Positions 21,924 to 27,496 of a stretch of 27,496 bases of DNA are shown here, one piece after another (position 1 is the first letter of the stretch; each line of letters begins with the position of its first letter). Position numbers and translations under genes: made by a program. The stretch is taken from the NCBI GenBank assembly GCA_038237515.1, contig JBBRYP010000062.1, forward strand, positions 1 to 27,496. Reading direction: 5' to 3'. The notes beneath the pieces were generated by a model, which was not told the DNA's origin, searched no databases, and saw nothing but the letters and a program-made list of their open reading frames with translations. The DNA is from JBBQDZ01 sp038237515 (GTDB lineage Bacteria; Actinomycetota; Thermoleophilia; Gaiellales; Gaiellaceae).

Positions 21924-23459
21924 ATGAAGGTCCTCGCGGGCGGCAATCAGCGGGGTCCGGTAGCTGCAAGCGCGTTCGCTCTCGGCGCGCTCGCTGTACT
22001 CGCGCTCACGGTCTTCACCAACTCGAAGCCGCAGTTCGTGGGGCCGTTGGTAGCGTTCTGCGTCCTGTCGATCGTGACCTGGCGCACCCTCCTCGCCTGG
22101 CGATCGCTGCTGACGATCACGGTGCTCCTGATCTTCTTCATTCCGATCAAGCGCTACGAGATTCCAGCCTCCCTTCCCTTCCAGCTCGAGCCGTACCGGA
22201 TCTTCATCGCCTTCGCCGCGGCCGGTTGGGGCGCATCGCTGCTCGTCGACCCGCGCGTGCGCTTCCGAAAGAGCGGCATCGAGGCGCCGCTGCTCATGTT
22301 CGTGGCCGCGATCGCCGCCTCGCTGCTGGCCAACTCGGGGCGGGTCAGCTCGGTCAGCAGCGAGGTCAACAAGGCTCTGGTCTTCTTCGCAAGCTTCTTC
22401 ATCGTCTTCTATTTGACCGTCAGCGCGGTCCGGCGCCTCCGAGACATCGACCTGGTGGTCCGATGGCTCGTGGCGAGTGGCGCCGTGGTCGCGGTCTTTG
22501 CACTGATCGAGCGACGCACGAACTACAACGTCTTCAACCACCTCGATTCCTTCCTCCCCCTGCACCTGAACGCTGCGGGCCTTCCGCCGGTGGACACGCG
22601 CGGCGGCCGTCTGAGAGTCGCGGCCTCCGCGCAGCATCCGATCGCACTCGGAGCGGCCTTCGCGCTCCTGATCCCGCTCGCCCTCTATGTCGCCTACACG
22701 AGGAGGCAGATCCGATGGGTCGTGGCGGCGGTGCTGGTGACCGTGGGAATGTTCTCGACAGGTTCCCGAACCGCGGTCGTCATGCTCGGTGTGATCATCA
22801 TCGTCTTTTTCGTGCTGCGCCCGCGCCAGATGAAGCGTCTGTGGCCCGCGTTCCTCCCGTTGCTCCTGGTGATCCACGTCGCGGCCCCGGGTACGCTAGG
22901 CACCGTCAAGGAGTCGTTCTTCCCAAAGGGAGGCCTGATCGCAGAGCAGACGAATGCGCCAGTCGGGAACGCGCGCCTCACGACTCTCGGACCGACTCTC
23001 AGGAACGAATGGGAGCCACATGCGATCTTCGGCGAAGGCTTTGCCACCCGGATCACGACCGCGACGGACGTCGTAGCCGTCCCGAACGCACCCATCCTCG
23101 ACGATCAGTGGCTAGGCGTCCTCACCGAGACCGGCCTCTTCGGTGCGCTCGCGTTCGCCTGGATTTTCGCTCGCTTCATTCGCGGCGCGGGCAAGGCCGC
23201 GCGAGCAGACCAGTCGAAGAGAGGCTGGCTCCTCATGGCTACAGTCGCGTCCGTCGCGGGTTACTTCGCCGGGATGTTCACCTACGATTCGTTCTCGTTC
23301 ATCCAGGTCACGTTCCTCCTCTTCATCATCCTCGGCCTCGGGTGCGCGGCCTGGCAGAACACCGAGGCAGCGCCCGAGCCATCCCCGGGACGCCGGCCCA
23401 TCCTCGGCTCGCGGCAAGCACAGCCGCGCCCGGCGTTCGCAACGGAGCGCGACACCTAG
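21924..23459 (+). CDS. Wzy-like polymerase / O-antigen ligase family membrane protein
   Basis: A 511-residue protein with about ten or more hydrophobic segments and a large loop (roughly 330-400), the Wzy_C/O-antigen ligase layout. The conserved pieces are RVAASAQHPIALGAAFALL, MFSTGSRTAVVMLGV, and ILDDQWLGVLTETGLFGAL after the loop. It probably polymerises undecaprenyl-linked repeat units at the outer face of the membrane, or ligates the glycan to an acceptor; sequence alone does not separate the two. Next to a Wzz-like protein, the polymerase role is favoured. The C-terminus is a charged, Pro-rich tail. A 7-bp hairpin follows the TAG. Confidence 0.82.
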   Translation: MKVLAGGNQRGPVAASAFALGALAVLALTVFTNSKPQFVGPLVAFCVLSIVTWRTLLAWRSLLTITVLLIFFIPIKRYEIPASLPFQLEPYRIFIAFAAAGWGASLLVDPRVRFRKSGIEAPLLMFVAAIAASLLANSGRVSSVSSEVNKALVFFASFFIVFYLTVSAVRRLRDIDLVVRWLVASGAVVAVFALIERRTNYNVFNHLDSFLPLHLNAAGLPPVDTRGGRLRVAASAQHPIALGAAFALLIPLALYVAYTRRQIRWVVAAVLVTVGMFSTGSRTAVVMLGVIIIVFFVLRPRQMKRLWPAFLPLLLVIHVAAPGTLGTVKESFFPKGGLIAEQTNAPVGNARLTTLGPTLRNEWEPHAIFGEGFATRITTATDVVAVPNAPILDDQWLGVLTETGLFGALAFAWIFARFIRGAGKAARADQSKRGWLLMATVASVAGYFAGMFTYDSFSFIQVTFLLFIILGLGCAAWQNTEAAPEPSPGRRPILGSRQAQPRPAFATERDT

Positions 23460-23471
23460 CCCTCGTCGCCA

Positions 23472-23489
23472 CGCGCTCTTTGGAGCGCG
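23472..23489 (+). terminator. Hairpin after the Wzy-like gene
   Basis: CGCGCTC-TTTG-GAGCGCG forms a 7-bp stem 13 bases after the stop codon. No T tract follows. Other small palindromes (CTCCTGAGCAGGAG and GCGGCATGCCGC) lie in the same 170-base gap before the next gene, which otherwise shows no gene. Confidence 0.4.
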
Positions 23490-23628
23490 CGACCGAAGCC
23501 CGACCAGCCTCCAGACTTCGCCGCTCCGCCGGGAACTCGCGGTGAACCTCGCGCGAAAGGCTCCTGAGCAGGAGATAACCGCACTGTCCGATCCGTGTGC
23601 GGCATGCCGCCGCGAGCATGCGTAGAGT

Positions 23629-26022
23629 GTGCCCGCGGTGGTGGGGGGGAAGCAAGACGGGCGACGCGTGCCCGTCATTCGCGCGACGAGGCTGCGTCGA
23701 GCCGGCTGGCTCCTGCTGCTCGTGGGAAGCTCGCTCGGCCTTGCAGCCGGTAGCAGCCAGGCAGCCGGGACCGCCCAGGGCTCCGCGACCCGGGCGCAGG
23801 TCACCCAGACGATGACGTTTTCGATCGCCTCCTCTGCGGACGACGGGTCGTGCGAGAAGGGAGACGCGGGGTATCCGCCCGCAGCCGGCACGTCGGTCGT
23901 CTGCTCGACCGTAGCCACCAGCCTCGCAACCCGTCGCTCGGCCTGCTGCGGCGGCGCCTACAAGCCGGTGACGGTAAGCTTGCTCCGTTTCGACACCAGC
24001 GCGCTGCCCGACGATGCGCAGATCAGCTCGGCAACGTTGCTCCTCTACGTCAAGAGCGTCCAGGACGCGAATGGGCGAAGCGTGGCGGCGGAATGGTATC
24101 CAGCGTCCAACTGGCCGATCGACGCGGGCGACTGGACAGTGACCGACTCCGGAAGCGCCCACTCCGGCACACCGCTCGGCTCACTGGCGACAAATCAGGC
24201 TGACTCGTTCGCGCTGCAGAACCTGTCCAGCATCAGCGCGACCGGGCAGACGGCCCTGCGCCTGCACATCACCGGGGCCGCCACCGGCCCGAGCGGGGAG
24301 AACCTCCTGCAGCTCGCCGCCTCGGATGGCGGAGCGAACGCCCCGCAGCTGCAGGTCACCTACTCCGTGCCCATTTCGTCCTTTACCGCCAACGTCTTCG
24401 TCGACGCCGTAGCCGGCTCGAGTCCCGCCCGGTGCGCCTCGCCCTGCACCTATGACCCCACGCGGGCCTATGGCAGCTTCGCCGCTGCCTGCGCCGCGAC
24501 GCAGGCCGGCGACAAGGTCGGAGTCAGGGGCGGCGTCTACGGCGTCCAGACGATCACCAGGGCGAACTGCAACCCCTCCTCCCCCATCACGTTCGAGGCG
24601 GTCAGCGGAGACACCCCGATTCTGGCCGGGTTGACGGTCGGACAAAACGACGGAGGATCACAACCGGGCAACCTGACTTTCCGGGGTCTGACGATCACGG
24701 GGTCGAGCTCGACGACCGCCGTCTTCGTCTACTGGGGAAACACCTCGCCGTCTTCATCCGCGCACGATCTGGTCTTCGACAACGACCGGATCGCTGTCGG
24801 TCAGCCGACCCGCGGCCCAGCCATCGACGCCATCGGGGTCCAGCGGCTGACGATCAGGAACTCGACGATCGGCCCAGCCTGTTGCGGCCTGAACTCGAGC
24901 GGGTCACCGAACGGAAGCACCGTGGGGATCAGGCTCGGGGTCGCGGGCCCTAACTACCCGCGCTCGACGAATGTCGTCATCGACAACAATCTGATCCAAG
25001 GGATCACTCGCAGCTGCTCCTACTGGTTGAACGGGTACGGCGCCTGTCCGCAGTCCTCCTGCACGGACTCGACCGCCTGCCACGCCGACGGCATCCAGAT
25101 CTGGGGGGCAGACACGGTCTCGATCACCCGGAATCGCATCTACAACGACGAGGTGCAAGGCATCTTCGTCGACACGACCGCTCTCAACTCGAACTTCGAC
25201 ATCGTCAACAACATGATCTCGACCGTGAACGGCTCGGCGGCGATCGCAGTCAACATGGGCGGCGGTAATTCGGCGGGCGGCACGTGGAACATCAAGTTCA
25301 ACAGCACGCCCAACGTCGTCATCGTCGGCCCCTTCGCGGGCGCGCAGGCGGGCACCGTCGTGAATCTCGTCGGTAACACCGGCTACTTCCTCCTCCCGGA
25401 CACCACCGGAAACGCGGCGAGTTGTTCGAGCAACCCTAGTACCGTGACGATTCACTACTGGTACAACCAGTGGCGAAACCCGTTCGACGTGGGCGGGACG
25501 AACACGTCTTCCTGCTCCGTTTTCGACTCGAACAACGCCTCCCAGTCGTTCGTCAACACGAGCCGGGCTCCCAACGCGGGTGTCGACCTCCATTCGCGGG
25601 AGCCGTGGGCCGGCAAGGATTTCGTGCCCACGAGCGTCAGCGGAGGCTGTCCGGCGACCGACATCGACGGAACCGTGCGTCCGGTGGGATCAGCCTGCGA
25701 CGCGGGAGCTGACGAGATCGGCAGCGGCCCGACGGCGATCCGTGTCTCGACCATGCGTGTCCTCCGCACTGGCTCGAGTGTCGCCCTACGCTGGCGCACG
25801 GCCGACGAGACCGGCGTCCTCGGCTTCGCCGTCTACCGATCGACGGCTTCGCAGCGGACGCGGCTCACCCGCACGCTGATCGTCGCGGCGGGGAGAGCGA
25901 CAGGTCGCGCCTACAGCTTCCGCGACCGGAAGCCGCCGCTGTCGCGGCAGCCGCGATACTGGCTGGAGGAGGTGCGCCTCGACGGTTCTCGGAACTGGTA
26001 CGGCCCCCTCCGCCCCACCTGA
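23629..26022 (+). CDS. Secreted DNRLRE plus beta-helix protein, second paralogue
   Basis: 797 residues from GTG 23629; a GTG at 23668 (784 residues) would place the signal peptide nearer the start. Residues 20-46 are a secretion signal (RLRRAGWLLLLVGSSLGLAA). Residues 60-246 resemble a DNRLRE/CBM96-like beta-sandwich (TVSLLRFDTSALPDDAQISS). Residues 250-670 are a beta-helix closely related to that of the gene at 17799, with the same LTITGSSST, TIGPACCGL, NLIQGITR, GYGACPQ-SC and CHAD-IQIWGAD motifs. DIDGTVRPVGSACDAGADE closes it. The last 95 residues look like a fibronectin-III-like sandwich. It follows the Wzy-like gene, so a surface protein that binds or trims the glycan is plausible; no catalytic residues are recognised. 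Confidence 0.83.
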   Translation: MPAVVGGKQDGRRVPVIRATRLRRAGWLLLLVGSSLGLAAGSSQAAGTAQGSATRAQVTQTMTFSIASSADDGSCEKGDAGYPPAAGTSVVCSTVATSLATRRSACCGGAYKPVTVSLLRFDTSALPDDAQISSATLLLYVKSVQDANGRSVAAEWYPASNWPIDAGDWTVTDSGSAHSGTPLGSLATNQADSFALQNLSSISATGQTALRLHITGAATGPSGENLLQLAASDGGANAPQLQVTYSVPISSFTANVFVDAVAGSSPARCASPCTYDPTRAYGSFAAACAATQAGDKVGVRGGVYGVQTITRANCNPSSPITFEAVSGDTPILAGLTVGQNDGGSQPGNLTFRGLTITGSSSTTAVFVYWGNTSPSSSAHDLVFDNDRIAVGQPTRGPAIDAIGVQRLTIRNSTIGPACCGLNSSGSPNGSTVGIRLGVAGPNYPRSTNVVIDNNLIQGITRSCSYWLNGYGACPQSSCTDSTACHADGIQIWGADTVSITRNRIYNDEVQGIFVDTTALNSNFDIVNNMISTVNGSAAIAVNMGGGNSAGGTWNIKFNSTPNVVIVGPFAGAQAGTVVNLVGNTGYFLLPDTTGNAASCSSNPSTVTIHYWYNQWRNPFDVGGTNTSSCSVFDSNNASQSFVNTSRAPNAGVDLHSREPWAGKDFVPTSVSGGCPATDIDGTVRPVGSACDAGADEIGSGPTAIRVSTMRVLRTGSSVALRWRTADETGVLGFAVYRSTASQRTRLTRTLIVAAGRATGRAYSFRDRKPPLSRQPRYWLEEVRLDGSRNWYGPLRPT

Positions 26023-26035
26023 CGCTCGGTTGTCT

Positions 26036-27496
26036 TTACGCGACCGGCGCTCTCGCTTCGCCGATCGCCGGCGAGAGCTCAGCGGTGGGCGGAACCGGTC
26101 TGTTGGCGGATGGCGTGACGGCGCCGGGGTTCGTCGCGCGCTGCCGGAAGCTCGCGAGCCAGACCTCGAGCATGAGGATCGAGAGCAAGAGCTGACCGTG
26201 GCGCTTGCTCGGCACCGCCGAGTGACGCTCGACGAGCGCTGCGACCTGTCGCGGATCTAGAAGCTCCGCGTACGCCGGATCCGGTTGGAGCAAGTACTGC
26301 TGGATCGTGCCCTGGGCCTGCGCGCGAAACCACGAATCGACCGCATCGTTGAACAGGCCAACCTTCGGCTTGTCGATGATCTCGTCGGGGAGGATGCCGC
26401 GCGCGATGCGCTTCAGGAGGTACTTCCGCGTCAGGCCACGCACCTTCATCCTGGCCGGCACGGTGGCGCAGAACTCGACCAGCGGATGATCGAGGAACGG
26501 GACGCGCACCTCGAGGGAGTGCGCCATCGAGGTTCGGTCGAAGTAGTGGAGCATGTCGTCGACGAGGGCCAGTTGCCCGTCGACATAGAGCGTCGCCGGA
26601 AGCGGATCGTCTGGGACTCCGTGTAGCCGCTCGAGCACGGCCCTTCGAGCCGCGCCGCCGTCGCCCTCCGCGAGCTTCCCGCGGAAGAGGAGCCGGCGGA
26701 CGTCCGGATCGAGCCTCCCGCTCATCGCGAGAAGCCGATCGGCGGCGTCGCGAGCGGCGAGCGTGCGGGCGGCCCGGCGGAACCGCTTGGGGCCGCGAAG
26801 GGCGAGGCGGTTCGCGATCGGGAGCGCCGGCCCGAGCCTTCGCCGCCAAGTCGCCGCGAGAGCAGCCGCCCGGTGCTTCTCGTAGCCGCCCAGCAACTCA
26901 TCCGCCCCCTGTCCGGAAAGGGCGACAGTCACGTGGCTCGAAGCGAGCCGGCACAGTGCCTGGAATCCAATCGCCGAGAGGTCGGCCAGCGGCTCGTCAA
27001 GGTGCCAGACGAGATCCTCGAGGTCGATTCGCTCGTCGGTCAGCGAGAGCTCGAGGGCGTGGTGGTCGGTTCCGAAGAGGTTTGAGATGAGCCGTGCATC
27101 GTCCAGCTCGTTCGCCTCGGGCGCCCCCGCGAACCCGACGGAGAACGTCTTGACCGGTGCGCTCATGTTGCGGGCCATCAGGGCCACGATCAGACTGGAG
27201 TCGAGCCCACCGCTCAGCATCGCCCCGAGCGGCACGTCGGCCATCAGCCGCAGCCGAACCGATTCTTCCAGCGCGGCCGTCAATCGACCTCCGGCATCGT
27301 CGACCGACATGCTGTCGTCCGGATCGGGTCGCGGGTAGCTCCAGTACGGTTCGACTGCGACCGTCCCGTCCTCGACGACCAGGCGGTGGCCGGGCATCAG
27401 CTTCGAGACGCCCGCGAGCGGCGTCCGCGGCCCCGGGAAGAAACCGAAGCTGAGGAAAGCCTCGATCGCCTCATAATCCAGCTCGCCCCCCACCAA
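26036..27496 (-). CDS. Asparagine synthase-like amidotransferase, N-terminus outside the window
   Basis: 486 residues are visible, cut at the right edge. The ATP-binding PP-loop is LSGGLDSS (94-101 of the visible part) and SGQGADELLGGYEKH is the second conserved segment. The C-terminal synthetase domain is complete (RTSMAHSLEVRVPFLDHPLV, then RKYLLKRIARGILPDEIIDKPK). The fragment begins in the linker after the N-terminal glutaminase domain (SFGFFPGPRTPLAGVSKLMP), so the Cys2 nucleophile cannot be checked. Such asnB-like genes are frequent in surface-glycan loci, where they may amidate uronic acids; true asparagine synthesis is equally possible. It converges on the beta-helix gene with 13 bases between the stops. 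Confidence 0.88.
   Translation of the reverse strand: MVGGELDYEAIEAFLSFGFFPGPRTPLAGVSKLMPGHRLVVEDGTVAVEPYWSYPRPDPDDSMSVDDAGGRLTAALEESVRLRLMADVPLGAMLSGGLDSSLIVALMARNMSAPVKTFSVGFAGAPEANELDDARLISNLFGTDHHALELSLTDERIDLEDLVWHLDEPLADLSAIGFQALCRLASSHVTVALSGQGADELLGGYEKHRAAALAATWRRRLGPALPIANRLALRGPKRFRRAARTLAARDAADRLLAMSGRLDPDVRRLLFRGKLAEGDGGAARRAVLERLHGVPDDPLPATLYVDGQLALVDDMLHYFDRTSMAHSLEVRVPFLDHPLVEFCATVPARMKVRGLTRKYLLKRIARGILPDEIIDKPKVGLFNDAVDSWFRAQAQGTIQQYLLQPDPAYAELLDPRQVAALVERHSAVPSKRHGQLLLSILMLEVWLASFRQRATNPGAVTPSANRPVPPTAELSPAIGEARAPVA

Noticed and set aside
1..27496. tRNA, rRNA, transposase or integrase genes
   Set aside because: None was recognised on either strand; the palindromic elements carry no coding capacity of their own.

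Overview
The window is GC-rich, gene-dense DNA with many GTG and TTG starts and many 4-base ATGA/GTGA gene overlaps. This, with the gene types, suggests a high-GC actinobacterium-like organism. A deep-branching soil lineage such as Thermoleophilia is my guess; the sequence does not prove it. Most of the window is a cell-surface polysaccharide locus.

Positions 1-1750 are an accessory edge. There is the first codons of a minus-strand gene cut by the window, a doubtful small ORF, a plus-strand hicB-hicA toxin-antitoxin pair whose toxin seems to start at CTG, and a minus-strand vapB-vapC pair facing it.

Positions 1752-15354 hold one long minus-strand gene series, read from right to left: FAD-dependent UDP-galactopyranose-mutase-like enzyme, two paralogous GT2 glycosyltransferases, two GT4 glycosyltransferases, polysaccharide deacetylase, another GT4, glucose-1-phosphate cytidylyltransferase (rfbF), CDP-glucose 4,6-dehydratase (rfbG), an SDR epimerase/reductase, the Fe-S/PMP 3-dehydrase (rfbH), a methyltransferase and a GNAT acyltransferase. 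The rfbF-rfbG-SDR-rfbH block predicts a CDP-3,6-dideoxyhexose, possibly methylated or acylated. Eight of the 12 junctions overlap. Two junctions are broken by palindromic elements of about 165 bp (3488-3652 and 13690-13853) that share a conserved core but have different, self-complementary arms.

Positions 15355-17798 hold a divergent promoter region, a plus-strand GT2, a convergent PAP2 phosphatase and a hairpin-rich repeat block. Positions 17799-26022 hold two paralogous, cysteine-rich, secreted right-handed beta-helix proteins. They flank an Alg13/Alg14-type glycosyltransferase pair, a stand-alone LuxR-type HTH protein, a Wzz-like chain-length protein and a Wzy/O-antigen-ligase-like membrane protein. 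The right edge is a partial asparagine synthase-like gene on the minus strand.

Together these genes look like a Wzy-dependent exopolysaccharide or surface-glycan locus. No flippase, initiating phosphoglycosyltransferase or export channel is inside the window. The least explained parts are the palindromic elements, the CTAG-N8-CTAG dyads shared by two divergent intergenic regions, and the two beta-helix proteins.
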